53,507 nt of DNA from Comamonadaceae bacterium (GCA_947456305.1 CANGPN010000016.1:1-53507), one strand, 5' to 3'; shown: positions 7,655 to 18,186, counted from the first letter of the stretch. Notes: generated by a model from the letters alone, not told the origin. Translations and numbers: made by a program.

Positions 7655-10534
7655 ATGAGCGATTCACCGCAGTCGGGTTCGTCCGTCTATCAAGCCTATG
7701 CAGGCAACACCTATCTCTTCGGGGGCAACGCCCCTTACGTCGAAGAGATGTACGAAAACTATCTCCTCAACCCCGGCAGCGTCCCCGACTCCTGGCGCCA
7801 ATACTTCGACGCGCTTCAGCATGTGCCTGCCGTCGACGGTAGCCAGTCCAAAGACGTGCCGCATTTGCCGGTCATCAATGCGTTTGCCGAGCGCGCCAAA
7901 CAAGGCGGCACGCGAGTGGTCATGGCCAGCGCCGACCAGGAAATGGGCCGCAAGCGCACGGCGGTGCAACAGCTGATTGCTGCTTACCGCAACATCGGCC
8001 AACTCTGGGCCAACCTCGATCCTTTGCAGCGCACCGAGCGCCCGCAAATTCCTGAGCTTGAGCCTTCGTTTTACGGTTTCACCGATGCCGATCAGGAAAC
8101 CGTGTTCGACACCAGCAACACATTTTTTGGCAAAGACCGCATGAGCTTGCGCGAATTGCTCAACGCTTTGCGCCAAACCTATTGCGGCACGCTGGGTGCC
8201 GAGTACATGTACACCACCGATATGCGGCAAAAACGCTGGTGGCAACAAAAGCTCGAAGGCATTCGCAGCCACCCAGAGTTTTCTAACGAGAAGAAAAAAC
8301 ACATTCTCGACCGCTTGACCGCTGCCGAGGGTTTGGAGCGCTACTTACACACCAAGTACGTCGGCCAAAAACGGTTTTCACTCGAAGGCGGCGAGAGCTT
8401 TATCGCCGCCATGGACGAGTTGATTCAAGCCGCCGGTAACCAAGGCGTGCAAGAGGTGGTGATTGGCATGGCGCACCGGGGCCGTTTGAATGTGCTGGTC
8501 AACATCATGGGCAAAATGCCCAAAGACTTGTTCGCCGAATTCGACCACACCGCGCCCGAAGATTTGCCGGCCGGTGACGTGAAATACCACCAAGGTTTCA
8601 GCTCGGACGTGTCCACCCCCGGCGGTCCGGTGCACTTGAGTCTGGCGTTCAACCCCTCACACCTTGAAATCGTCAACCCTGTGGTTGAAGGTTCGGTGCG
8701 TTCACGCATGGACCGCCGCAGCGACCCCACCGGCAGCCAGGTGTTGCCCGTGTTGGTGCACGGTGATGCGGCGTTCGGTGGTCAAGGTGTCAATCAGGAA
8801 ACCTTGGCGCTGGCGCAAACCCGTGGCTACACCACAGGTGGCACGGTGCACATCATCATCAATAACCAGATCGGTTTCACCACCTCCGACCCGCGTGACA
8901 TGCGCTCTTCTGCGTTTTGCACCGATATCGTGAAAATGGTGGAAGCACCTGTGTTGCATGTGAACGGCGACGATCCTGAAGCCGTGGTGCTGGCCACGTT
9001 GCTGGCACTGGAATACCGCATGACTTTCCGTCAGGACGTGGTGGTGGACATCACTTGCTACCGCAAACTCGGTCACAACGAACAAGACACGCCCAGCCTC
9101 ACGCAACCGTTGATGTACAAAAAAATCGCGGCGCATCCGGGCACGCGCAAACTGTATGCAGACCGTTTGGCCGCCCAAGGATTGGGTGAGACCATAGGCG
9201 AGGACATGGTGAAAACTTACCGCGCTGCGTTAGATGCAGGCAAGAACACCTCCGAGCCGGTGTTGACCAATTTCAAAACCAAATTCACAGTGGACTGGAG
9301 TCCGTTCCTCGGCAAAAAATGGACGGATGCAGCGGATACCGCCATCCCTATGGCTGAGTGGAAGCGTCTGGCGGATCGAATCACCAAACTGCCAGAAGGC
9401 ATCACACCGCATTCGCTGGTGAAAAAAGTGCTGGACGACCGAGCTGCCATGGGACGCGGCGATTTGCCCGTGGACTGGGGCATGGGCGAACACATGGCGT
9501 ATGCCTCTTTGGTGGCCAGCGGTTTTCCGGTGCGTTTGTCCGGTGAAGATTCAGGCCGTGGCACTTTCACCCACCGCCATGCCGTCATTCACGACCAGAA
9601 CCGCGAAAAGTGGGACATCGGTACCTATATTCCTTTGCAAAACGCGGCAGACAACCAAGCGCCGTTCACCGTCATCGACTCGATTCTTTCTGAAGAAGCG
9701 GTGCTGGGTTTTGAGTACGGCTATGCATCTAACGACCCGAACACCTTGGTGATCTGGGAAGCGCAATTCGGCGATTTCGCCAACGGCGCGCAAGTGGTGA
9801 TCGACCAGTTCATTGCCTCCGGCGAAGTGAAATGGGGACGTGTCAACGGCATCACCCTCATGCTGCCGCACGGCTACGAGGGCCAAGGCCCCGAGCACAG
9901 TTCCGCGCGTGTCGAGCGCTTCATGCAGTTGGCGGCTGACACCAATATGCAAATCGTGCAACCCACCACGGCCAGCCAAATCTTCCATGTGCTGCGCCGT
10001 CAAATGGTGCGCAATTTGCGCAAGCCTTTGATCATCTTCACGCCCAAGTCTTTGTTGCGTCACAAGGATGCCGCGTCTCCTGTGTCCGAGTTCACCAAAG
10101 GCGGTTTCCAGACCATCATTCCCGAGGTGAAAGACATCAAGGCGGACAAAGTCAAGCGCATCGTCATGTGCTCTGGCAAGGTGTATTACGACTTGTCGAA
10201 AAAACGCGAAGAGGGCGGGCATGACGACACCGTGTTGTTGCGCTTGGAGCAGCTCTATCCATTCCCGCACAAAGTGTTTGCTGCCGAGTTGAAAAAGTAC
10301 CCGAACGCCGCCGAGGTGGTTTGGTGCCAGGACGAGCCGCAAAACCAGGGTGCGTGGTTCTTCGTGCAGCACTACCTGTTTGAAAACATGGCCACCGGCC
10401 AGAAACTGGGCTATAGCGGTCGCGCCGCTTCCGCTTCTCCCGCCGTCGGATATTCGCACTTGCACCAAGAGCAACAAAAAGCCTTGGTCGATGGCGCGTT
10501 CGGCCGTCTCAAAGGTTTCATTCTGACCAAGTAA
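7655..10534 (+). CDS. sucA: 2-oxoglutarate dehydrogenase E1 component
   Basis: This thiamine-diphosphate-dependent E1 subunit decarboxylates 2-oxoglutarate and transfers the succinyl group to the lipoyl domain of E2 (odhB product). I choose the ATG at 7655, giving 959 residues that begin MSDSPQSGSS, because GGAGG lies 6-10 bases upstream. An earlier in-frame ATG at 7625 would begin inside a hairpin. Family hallmarks include the N-terminal YxxY-containing segment (YVEEMYENYLLNPGSVPD), the active-site region IGMAHRGRLNVL, the ThDP/Mg region HGDAAFGGQG and the C-terminal QDEPQNQGAW. Length is normal. It heads the operon with odhB and lpdA. The product acts in the cytoplasm in the TCA cycle. Confidence 0.95.
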   Translation: MSDSPQSGSSVYQAYAGNTYLFGGNAPYVEEMYENYLLNPGSVPDSWRQYFDALQHVPAVDGSQSKDVPHLPVINAFAERAKQGGTRVVMASADQEMGRKRTAVQQLIAAYRNIGQLWANLDPLQRTERPQIPELEPSFYGFTDADQETVFDTSNTFFGKDRMSLRELLNALRQTYCGTLGAEYMYTTDMRQKRWWQQKLEGIRSHPEFSNEKKKHILDRLTAAEGLERYLHTKYVGQKRFSLEGGESFIAAMDELIQAAGNQGVQEVVIGMAHRGRLNVLVNIMGKMPKDLFAEFDHTAPEDLPAGDVKYHQGFSSDVSTPGGPVHLSLAFNPSHLEIVNPVVEGSVRSRMDRRSDPTGSQVLPVLVHGDAAFGGQGVNQETLALAQTRGYTTGGTVHIIINNQIGFTTSDPRDMRSSAFCTDIVKMVEAPVLHVNGDDPEAVVLATLLALEYRMTFRQDVVVDITCYRKLGHNEQDTPSLTQPLMYKKIAAHPGTRKLYADRLAAQGLGETIGEDMVKTYRAALDAGKNTSEPVLTNFKTKFTVDWSPFLGKKWTDAADTAIPMAEWKRLADRITKLPEGITPHSLVKKVLDDRAAMGRGDLPVDWGMGEHMAYASLVASGFPVRLSGEDSGRGTFTHRHAVIHDQNREKWDIGTYIPLQNAADNQAPFTVIDSILSEEAVLGFEYGYASNDPNTLVIWEAQFGDFANGAQVVIDQFIASGEVKWGRVNGITLMLPHGYEGQGPEHSSARVERFMQLAADTNMQIVQPTTASQIFHVLRRQMVRNLRKPLIIFTPKSLLRHKDAASPVSEFTKGGFQTIIPEVKDIKADKVKRIVMCSGKVYYDLSKKREEGGHDDTVLLRLEQLYPFPHKVFAAELKKYPNAAEVVWCQDEPQNQGAWFFVQHYLFENMATGQKLGYSGRAASASPAVGYSHLHQEQQKALVDGAFGRLKGFILTK

Positions 10535-10594
10535 GCCGCTCATGCAGCGCATGTGCGCGCAGAGCCCAGCCCTTCACACATTCAGGAATTCAAT

Positions 10595-11836
<1,242 letters not shown>

Positions 11837-11839
11837 GCG

Positions 11840-12109
11840 ATGCCAACCATATCAATGTTCTACGGCATTTTGGTGTCCATGTATTTTATGGACACCAGTG
11901 AACATCATGCCCCGCACATCCATGTGTTTTATCAAGACTTCGAGGCGGTATTTGCCATTCCCAGCGCAGACATGTTGGCTGGAGAGTTCCCCAAAAATAA
12001 GCAACGTTTGGTACAAGCTTGGATTGAAATACATTCGGAGGAATTGATGGCAGACTGGAAGTTGGCTATCGAGGGTCGTGAGTTATTCAGGATTGATCCA
12101 CTCAAATGA
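11840..12109 (+). CDS. DUF4160 domain protein
   Basis: The 89-residue protein starts MPTISMFYG and contains the histidine-rich stretch EHHAPHIHVFY followed by a conserved acidic/basic C-terminal helix with ELMADWKLA, the pattern of DUF4160. Function is unknown; proteins of this type are often found next to DUF2442 proteins and some are predicted toxin-antitoxin parts. Its start is 3 bp after the odhB stop, and its stop overlaps the next start by 4 bp (ATGA), so translation is probably coupled with both neighbours. It sits inside the 2-oxoglutarate dehydrogenase operon, an unusual place for it. Confidence 0.8.
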   Translation: MPTISMFYGILVSMYFMDTSEHHAPHIHVFYQDFEAVFAIPSADMLAGEFPKNKQRLVQAWIEIHSEELMADWKLAIEGRELFRIDPLK

Positions 12110-12411
12110 ACACCATTAAACCTTTGCTGCCAAAAGTCTCCAAGGTCCAAGCCTTAGATGATTTTGAATTGCGCCTGGAATTCACCGATGGTTCGATCAA
12201 GCAATTTGATGTCAAACCTTATTTGCATTTCCCTGCATTCGAACGATTAAAGCAAGGTGGATTGTTTGCCAAAGCCCATGTTGCCAATGGCACGGTGGTT
12301 TGGGATGACAGACTGGATTTGGCACCGGAGACTTTGTATCTCCGGGGGCGAGACAGTGTTGAAGAACCCATGCAGCGCATCATTGTGCCAACTATGTTGT
12401 CCAAAATTTAA
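12106..12411 (+). CDS. DUF2442 domain protein
   Basis: The 101-residue protein shows the DUF2442 pattern: an N-terminal segment with LRLEFTDGS-like spacing (here ELRLEFTDGSIKQFDV), a central FERLKQGGLFAKA and a C-terminal WDDRLDLAPETLY. The ATG overlaps the DUF4160 stop codon. The stop is 12 bp before lpdA, which retains its own purine-rich ribosome site (AGAGAAAAAAAGC). Function is unknown. With DUF4160 it forms a two-gene cassette that may be a toxin-antitoxin-like module, but no nuclease or DNA-binding motif is visible to prove it. Confidence 0.8.
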   Translation: MNTIKPLLPKVSKVQALDDFELRLEFTDGSIKQFDVKPYLHFPAFERLKQGGLFAKAHVANGTVVWDDRLDLAPETLYLRGRDSVEEPMQRIIVPTMLSKI

Positions 12412-12423
12412 GAGAAAAAAAGC

Positions 12424-13851
12424 ATGAGCAAAACATTTGATGTCATCGTCATCGGCGCCGGTCCCGGCGGCTATATCGCTGCGATTCGCGCAGCCCAACT
12501 CGGCATGAATGTGGCCTGCATCGACGAATGGAAAAACGCTTCCGGCGGCCCGGCCCCGGGCGGCACTTGCACCAACGTCGGGTGTATTCCTTCCAAAGCT
12601 TTGTTGCAATCTTCTGAGCATTTTGAGCAGGCGAATCACCATTTCGCCGATCACGGTATTTCCGCCAAGGACGTGAAGATGGACGTGGCCAAAATGCTCG
12701 CCCGCAAAGACACGGTGGTCAAGCAAAACAACGACGGTATTTTGTATTTGTTCAAGAAAAACAAGGTCACGTTTTTCCATGGACGCGGCAGTTTCGCCAG
12801 CAAATCAGAAGCCGGTTATGAAATCAAAGTGTCCGGCAAAGCCGAAGAATCATTGACGGCCAAGGACATCATCATTGCCACCGGTTCCAGTGCGCGCGCA
12901 TTGCCAGGCGTGCCGTTTGATGAAGAAAATATTCTGTCCAACGACGGTGCGTTGCGCGTCGGTGCGGTGCCGAAAAAACTCGCCCTCATAGGCTCGGGTG
13001 TGATCGGTTTAGAAATGGGCTCAGTGTGGCGGCGACTGGGCGCAGAGGTCACCATTTTGGAAGGACTGCCCACTTTCCTTGGCGCGGTGGACGAGCAAAT
13101 CGCCAAAGAAGCCAAAAAGATTTTCGACAAACAAGGTTTGAATATCCAACTCGGTGTGAAAGTCGGCGACATCAAGAGCAGCAAAAAAGGCGTGAGCGTG
13201 AATTACACCAACGCCAAAGGCGAAGCGCAAAGCTTGGACGTGGACAAGTTGATTGTCTCTATTGGTCGTGTCCCCAATACCACCGGCTTGAACCCTGAAG
13301 CCATTGGCTTGCAGCTCGACGAGCGCGGAGCCATTCTGGTGGATGCCGATTGCAAAACTGCTTTGCCGGGCGTGTGGGCAGTGGGCGACGTGGTGCGCGG
13401 CCCCATGCTGGCACACAAAGCCGAAGAAGAGGGCGTGGCTGTGGCCGAGCGCATTGCCGGTCAACACGGTCATGTGGATTTCAATCTGGTGCCTTGGGTC
13501 ATTTACACCAGCCCGGAAATCGCTTGGGTGGGCCGCACCGAGCAACAACTCAAAGCCGACGGCGTGGCTTACAAGTCAGGCACATTCCCGTTTTTGGCCA
13601 ACGGACGTGCGCGCGCTTTGGGCGACACCACCGGCATGGTCAAGATGCTGGCCGATGCGACAACAGATGAAATTTTGGGCGTTCACATCATCGGCCCGCA
13701 GGCCAGCGAGTTGATCTCGGAAGCGACCGTGGCCATGGCCTTCAAAGCCAGTGCCGAAGACATTGCACGCATTTGCCATGCGCACCCGTCTTTGAGTGAA
13801 TCCACCAAAGAGGCCGCGCTGGCTGTTGATAAGCGCACTTTGAATTTCTAA
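12424..13851 (+). CDS. lpdA: Dihydrolipoyl dehydrogenase, E3 component
   Basis: The flavoprotein disulfide reductase reoxidises dihydrolipoyl groups of the E2 subunit using NAD+. It has 475 residues with the FAD-binding motif GAGPGG at 11-16 and the redox-active disulfide Cys49/Cys54 in GGTCTNVGCIPSKA. The NAD-binding motif is GSGVIGLEMG and the C-terminal catalytic dyad sits in HAHPSLSE. It is the third enzyme gene of the sucA-odhB operon and is separated from odhB only by the two DUF genes. All active-site residues are present. Confidence 0.95.
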   Translation: MSKTFDVIVIGAGPGGYIAAIRAAQLGMNVACIDEWKNASGGPAPGGTCTNVGCIPSKALLQSSEHFEQANHHFADHGISAKDVKMDVAKMLARKDTVVKQNNDGILYLFKKNKVTFFHGRGSFASKSEAGYEIKVSGKAEESLTAKDIIIATGSSARALPGVPFDEENILSNDGALRVGAVPKKLALIGSGVIGLEMGSVWRRLGAEVTILEGLPTFLGAVDEQIAKEAKKIFDKQGLNIQLGVKVGDIKSSKKGVSVNYTNAKGEAQSLDVDKLIVSIGRVPNTTGLNPEAIGLQLDERGAILVDADCKTALPGVWAVGDVVRGPMLAHKAEEEGVAVAERIAGQHGHVDFNLVPWVIYTSPEIAWVGRTEQQLKADGVAYKSGTFPFLANGRARALGDTTGMVKMLADATTDEILGVHIIGPQASELISEATVAMAFKASAEDIARICHAHPSLSESTKEAALAVDKRTLNF

Positions 13852-13879
13852 GATTTCGCATCAGTCAACAGAGCTGCAA

Positions 13880-15223
13880 TTGGTTCAACTCCGTCAAACC
13901 GCCCGCCCGGCACAACATATCTCTGTCACTGAGGCAGCAGCCATGGTGCGGTCCGGCATGTGGATCGACTACGGTGCTACCTTGTGTCAACCGGATGTGT
14001 TTGACCAAGCGCTGGCTTTGCGCAAAGACGAATTGCATGACGTGAAGTTCCGTTCTTGCATCACCATGCGCCCGCGTGCGGTGTTGGACCAAGACCCCGA
14101 GAGCAAACACTTTCATTTGTTCAGCATGCATTTTTCCGGCTACGACCGCAAAATGCATGACGCAGGGCGGGTCCATTACTTGCCGGTCAATTTGGGCGAA
14201 ATCCCAGACTATTACCGCCGTTTCATTCCACCCGTGGATATCGTGGTCCTCAAAACCTGCCGCATGGACGAGCACGGGTACTTCAATTTCAGTGCTGCCA
14301 ATTTATGGCACCGCGACATCATTGAACGCGCCCGTGTGGTGATGGTGGAAATCACCGACGGCCTGCCGTATGTGTTTGGCGTGAATAACGGCGTGCATAT
14401 CAGCGAAGTCGATTACATCATTGAAGGCGATAACCAGCCCGCGCCTGTGCTGCCAAACCCGCCAGCTTCTGAAGTGGACATTGCGGTGGGTAAGTTGATT
14501 GCCGCAGAAATTGAAGACGGTTCGTGTTTGCAAATTGGCATAGGCGGCATGCCCAACGCAGTTTGCGAACAACTGCTGCACAGCAATGCCAAAGACTTGG
14601 GCGTGCATTCTGAAATGCTCACCGAAGGCATGATGGCGCTTTACCGCGCCGGCAAAATCACCAATGCGCGCAAGCAACTTCATGCGGGCAAGATGGCGTT
14701 TTCTTTCGGGCTGGGTTCGCAAGCCTATTACGACAGCTTGCACCGCAACCCCGACATCGCTTGTCTGCCGGTGGCCGACACCAATTTGCCGCATGAAATT
14801 ATGCGCAACCACCGCGTGGTCGCCATCAATAACACCACGCAAATGGATTTGCAAGGACAGGCCGCTTCAGAGTCTGACGGCTTGCGCCACATCAGCGGCA
14901 CCGGCGGCCAGTTGCAATTCGTGCGCGGGGCTTATGCGTCTGAAGGCGGGAAATCGTTCATGTGTTTGTCATCCACGTTTGAAAAGCGTGGCGAGCGCAA
15001 AAGCCGCATCGCTTTATCGCTGACTCCGGGCAATATAGTCACCACGCCGCGCACCGACATGATGTACGTGGTGACCGAATACGGCATCGTCAACCTCAAA
15101 GGCAAATCTGTGCCCGAGCGAGCATTGGCCTTGATATCCATCGCTCACCCGGATTACCGCGAAGCACTGACACGCCAAGCCTATGAACACAAGCTGATTC
15201 CACGTGGCTTTAGTTATGGCTGA
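13880..15223 (+). CDS. Acetyl-CoA hydrolase/CoA-transferase family protein
   Basis: The 447-residue enzyme belongs to the 4-hydroxybutyrate/acetate CoA-transferase family. The expected catalytic glutamate is Glu245 in GVHSEMLTEG. The glycine-rich substrate/CoA regions IGIGGMPNAV and SGTGGQLQFVRGA are intact. The start is a TTG at 13880; the next internal ATG would remove the conserved ISVTEAAAMVRSG segment. It begins 28 bp after lpdA in the same direction and may be read through from the TCA operon. Family members swap CoA between short acids such as acetate, propionate, butyrate or succinate. The donor and acceptor here are unknown; succinyl-CoA would suit the context. Confidence 0.85.
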   Translation: MVQLRQTARPAQHISVTEAAAMVRSGMWIDYGATLCQPDVFDQALALRKDELHDVKFRSCITMRPRAVLDQDPESKHFHLFSMHFSGYDRKMHDAGRVHYLPVNLGEIPDYYRRFIPPVDIVVLKTCRMDEHGYFNFSAANLWHRDIIERARVVMVEITDGLPYVFGVNNGVHISEVDYIIEGDNQPAPVLPNPPASEVDIAVGKLIAAEIEDGSCLQIGIGGMPNAVCEQLLHSNAKDLGVHSEMLTEGMMALYRAGKITNARKQLHAGKMAFSFGLGSQAYYDSLHRNPDIACLPVADTNLPHEIMRNHRVVAINNTTQMDLQGQAASESDGLRHISGTGGQLQFVRGAYASEGGKSFMCLSSTFEKRGERKSRIALSLTPGNIVTTPRTDMMYVVTEYGIVNLKGKSVPERALALISIAHPDYREALTRQAYEHKLIPRGFSYG

Positions 15224-15307
15224 GTTGCCTGATTAGCCGAGTCAAACGCCAGGCCTAAAATAGTTTTCCGGGTACATCAAGGCGTTTTGACCAGAGTGGA
15301 TACATTT

Positions 15308-16816
15308 ATGCGTATAAACCTAAGCAATGGCCTTTTGATGGCACTCATCAGCCTGTCTCTTCTTTTTCAAAGTGCAAACGCAGGCGACATCAAAAAAATC
15401 AAGCATTTGGTGGTGATTTACGCTGAAAACCACAGCTTTGACAATTTATACGGTTTGTTTCCCGGTGCCGAAGGCATTGCGCTGGCCGACAAAGCACATA
15501 GCCAGCAAATCGACCATGACGGCAGCCCACTCAAAGACCTCAAGGTGTTTAACCACCATGGCCAGGCAGACCCCGCATTTCCGGTCATGCCCAACACGCC
15601 TTTCCGTATCGACGCAGACCCTGTCAACAGATCGGCCTCCAGCATAGTGCCCAGCCCGGTTCATGCTTTTTTCCATAACCAGGAACAAATCAACGGCGGT
15701 TTGAATAACCGTTTTGTGGCCATGTCCAACACTGGCGGCTGGGTCATGGGTCATTACGACGGCAGCCTATTCAAACTCTGGCAATGGGCCAAGGAATACA
15801 CCTTGGCCGACCATTTCTTTATGGGAGCTTTCGGCGGGTCTTACTTGAATCACCAGTGGTTGATTTGCGCTTGCACACCTGTTCACCCGGACGCCCCAGA
15901 GTCCATGCGCATTCAACTGGACGATCAAGGCAAACTGTTGAAAAAACCCGGTTCACCCTCAGCACAAACGGGTGCAGTGCAGGTCTACAGCGGCGGCGGT
16001 GTGCAGGTCACGCCTGACGGTTACTCTGTCAACACTTCACAGCCTCCTTTTCAACCCAGTGGCATTCCGCCTGCTGCCCAAGGTTCCAGGGAATTGGCTG
16101 ACCCGAAAGGGTTAATGTATGCGGATCGACTTCAGGTGCCTGTGCCGCCCCAAACCCAAACCACCATCGGTGATTTGCTGACTGAAAAAGGTATCAGCTG
16201 GGCCTGGTACGCAGGAGGCTTTGCACAGGCACTTTCTGACGGTATGCAAGCCCCGTCTGAGAAACGCAGGGTTATCTACAACGCAGACAAAGGCTCGCCG
16301 AATTTTCAGCCGCATCACCAGCCTTTCAATTTCTTCAAGCGCTATGCGCCTGGCACTGCTGAGCGGGCTGCCCATTTGAAAGATGGCACTGACTTTTTAA
16401 ATGCGATTGAGCAAGGCAACTTACCGGCGGTCAGTTTTTACAAACCTGCAGGGCGTGATACCCAGCATCCTTCTTACACCGATGTCATGACGGGTGACGC
16501 TCACATCGGTGATGTGTTGGACAAGCTGCGACTTAGCGCTCAATGGAAAGACATGTTGGTAGTGGTGACCTATGACGAGAACGGCGGTTATTGGGACCAT
16601 ATGCCCCCGCCCACAGGCAGCGGTTGGTCCGACCGGTTCGGCCCAGGTACCCGTGTTCCAGCTTTGTTCATCGGTCCCAGTGTGAAAAAAGGCTTTATCG
16701 ACAAAACCGTTTACGACACCACCTCAATATTGCAATTCATCAGCCAACGCTTTGAATTACCGTTGTTGCCGGGAGTGCGTCCGCGTATGGGCAATCTCAG
16801 CGAAGCACTTCAGTAA
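15308..16816 (+). CDS. Secreted phosphoesterase (AcpA / phospholipase C superfamily)
   Basis: From the ATG at 15308 the product has 502 residues and begins with a signal peptide (core LLMALISLSLLFQSANA). A TTG start 21 bases upstream is possible but adds only seven residues. The phosphoesterase superfamily is indicated by HLVVIYAENHSFDNLYG right after the signal, where Glu/Asn and Asp are metal or nucleophile-region residues. GDAHIGDVLD and VVTYDENGGYWDHMPPP carry the second metal-site Asp/Glu/His set. Relatives are periplasmic acid phosphatases or phospholipases C that release phosphate. It stands alone, 84 bp after the CoA-transferase gene, and ends at a strong terminator. Confidence 0.85.
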   Translation: MRINLSNGLLMALISLSLLFQSANAGDIKKIKHLVVIYAENHSFDNLYGLFPGAEGIALADKAHSQQIDHDGSPLKDLKVFNHHGQADPAFPVMPNTPFRIDADPVNRSASSIVPSPVHAFFHNQEQINGGLNNRFVAMSNTGGWVMGHYDGSLFKLWQWAKEYTLADHFFMGAFGGSYLNHQWLICACTPVHPDAPESMRIQLDDQGKLLKKPGSPSAQTGAVQVYSGGGVQVTPDGYSVNTSQPPFQPSGIPPAAQGSRELADPKGLMYADRLQVPVPPQTQTTIGDLLTEKGISWAWYAGGFAQALSDGMQAPSEKRRVIYNADKGSPNFQPHHQPFNFFKRYAPGTAERAAHLKDGTDFLNAIEQGNLPAVSFYKPAGRDTQHPSYTDVMTGDAHIGDVLDKLRLSAQWKDMLVVVTYDENGGYWDHMPPPTGSGWSDRFGPGTRVPALFIGPSVKKGFIDKTVYDTTSILQFISQRFELPLLPGVRPRMGNLSEALQ

Positions 16817-16826
16817 AAGCCCAAAG

Positions 16827-16855
16827 AAAAAACCACCCAATCGGGTGGTTTTTCA
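16827..16855 (+). terminator. Rho-independent terminator
   Basis: An 8-bp perfect stem (AACCACCC with GGGTGGTT) and a 4-base loop AATC are followed by T residues, with A residues on the upstream side. It lies about 15 bp after the phosphoesterase stop. The stem is symmetric with A and T runs, but the minus-strand FTR1 gene ends 98 bp away, so it mainly serves the plus-strand gene. Confidence 0.9.
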
Positions 16856-16953
16856 TGGCTGATTACTTATGGCTGCGTGGTAATGGCAACCGTGTTTGCC
16901 TATGCAGGCTCCCGTCAAATGGGATGAGTATTGGCGTGCAAAACCTCGGCTAA

Positions 16954-17784
16954 TCAAGCCGGTTTCACCGGAGCGACACTGATACTTTGTTGCACCAGCC
17001 GGGTGGCTAGATAGATCAAAGCGACGGTGGCTGCATAAAACACCAGTTGCAACTGCATAGGATTAGCGTCATAACCTATGACGCCGTGTAGCAACATGCC
17101 AGGCGCTGATTCGTTCGGCAGCCAAGACGAAATGTCCCAGGCGCTGTCGCTTAAGTAGGGCAGTACGTCGGCTTGGTTCAAAGTCTTAGCCAATTGGCTG
17201 GCCAGGTTGCCGGCCAACAGCAGAATCAACAGATTGGTGACTGCGAACAGACGCTGCGGTTTGACCTTGCCCAGACCGGAGTAAACCAGAAATCCTGCCA
17301 AAGCACCGCTGGCCAGTCCGGCGAGCACACTGATGCTGACGTTGAATGCAGATTCTTCGCTGCCGGAGACCAAACCTGCCACAAACAAAACGGTTTCAGC
17401 ACCTTCACGCAAGACAGACAAACCCACTGCAATGCTCAGCGCCCACAGAGTGCTGTTGCCGGTGACCGCATCGCTACCCAATGAGCGCGCCTGTTTGACC
17501 ATGTCTTTGGCGTGTGCCGATACCCAAATGCAATGCCAGGCCAACATGGCCAGGGCAATCACCAGAATGCATGCTGTGACCAGATCGGTGCCGAAACCTT
17601 CCGCCCAGTTGCTGATACTGTCCATGGCTGAAGCCATCAACAAGGAACCCAGCATGCCCATAACCACCCCCAGGCTGAGCCAGCGGGTGCGTTTGTCCAG
17701 CCCTTTGGTGGACGCAGCGACAATGCCTATAAACAAGGCTGCTTCAAGTGTTTCTCTGAAGACAATGATTCCTGTACCCAGCAT
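16954..17784 (-). CDS. FTR1-family iron permease (FtrC/EfeU type)
   Basis: The inner-membrane protein of 276 residues has about seven hydrophobic segments. It carries the two REXXE iron-binding motifs of the FTR1 family: R10-E-T-L-E14 and R126-E-G-A-E130. These motifs conduct iron across the membrane in EfeU and yeast Ftr1. The upstream gene, 13 bp away, encodes a small periplasmic cupredoxin. This matches FtrB-FtrC of the Bordetella/Brucella ftrABCD ferrous iron system more than EfeUOB. No EfeB peroxidase, P19-like FtrA or FtrD ferredoxin gene is adjacent. Expression is probably controlled from the Fur/FNR-like region at 18179-18221. Confidence 0.9.
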   Translation of the reverse strand: MLGTGIIVFRETLEAALFIGIVAASTKGLDKRTRWLSLGVVMGMLGSLLMASAMDSISNWAEGFGTDLVTACILVIALAMLAWHCIWVSAHAKDMVKQARSLGSDAVTGNSTLWALSIAVGLSVLREGAETVLFVAGLVSGSEESAFNVSISVLAGLASGALAGFLVYSGLGKVKPQRLFAVTNLLILLLAGNLASQLAKTLNQADVLPYLSDSAWDISSWLPNESAPGMLLHGVIGYDANPMQLQLVFYAATVALIYLATRLVQQSISVAPVKPA

Positions 17785-17797
17785 GACGCTCTCCTGT

Positions 17798-18148
17798 TTA
17801 TTCAGCGATGACTACGCCTTTGGCACTGGCCGGGTTGAATTCACCGAAGAATTCATACTTGCCCGGTTTCAACGGACCTATAACCAGTGTGGCTTTGGCA
17901 CCCGCAGCAATGACTTTCTCGCGTTTGAGGCTTTTGCTCTCAAATTCCTCGGCGCTGGTGTCCTGGTTGTGCACCGTGAGCTTGATTTTTTGATTGGCCG
18001 GGACTTTCAACTCGGCCGGTTCAAACTGGTGGTTTTTAATAACCAGTGTTTTTTCTATTTCTTGCGCTTTGGCGCCAAAAGCTGCGACAGACAGCGCCAA
18101 TCCAAAAGCTGTCATCAAAACCAAACGACGAATCATGAACAAAGACAT
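17798..18148 (-). CDS. Periplasmic cupredoxin-domain protein (FtrB-like)
   Basis: The 116-residue protein has a signal peptide (core LVLMTAFGLALSVAAFGAKAQ) and a mature part of about 87 residues with a cupredoxin fold pattern (FEPAELKVPANQKIKLTV, then LKPGKYEFFGEF). The mature part has no Cys and no Met, so it lacks the ligands of a classical type 1 copper site. Remaining candidates are His residues in KNHQF and TVHNQ and several acidic residues. In FtrABCD systems this partner is thought to oxidise or deliver ferrous iron to the FTR1 permease. It is the first gene of the two-gene unit, directly behind the predicted promoter. Confidence 0.82.
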   Translation of the reverse strand: MSLFMIRRLVLMTAFGLALSVAAFGAKAQEIEKTLVIKNHQFEPAELKVPANQKIKLTVHNQDTSAEEFESKSLKREKVIAAGAKATLVIGPLKPGKYEFFGEFNPASAKGVVIAE

Positions 18149-18178
18149 GGTTGAGACCCGAAAGTGAATGATGAACGA

Positions 18179-18184
18179 ATTCTA
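18179..18184 (-). promoter_or_regulatory. -10 box of the cupredoxin-FTR1 operon
   Basis: The minus strand reads TAGAAT, five of six matches to the sigma-70 -10 consensus. It would start transcription near 18172, leaving a leader of about 24 nt before the ATG at 18148. No good -35 is visible, which fits activation by a factor bound at about -41.5. Confidence 0.5.
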
Positions 18185-18186
18185 AC

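Noticed and set aside
9551..10552. Long open frame on the minus strand inside sucA (333 codons)
   Set aside because: It lies wholly opposite the intact sucA gene, has no recognisable domain and is His/Gln/Arg-rich as expected for a shadow frame.
15224..15307. Possible hairpin GCCTG/CAGGC after the CoA-transferase
   Set aside because: Five-base stem with an 18-base loop and no T run; not a credible terminator.
17333..18154. 273-codon plus-strand frame over the FTR1 and cupredoxin genes
   Set aside because: Antisense to two genes with clear motifs and a readable promoter.
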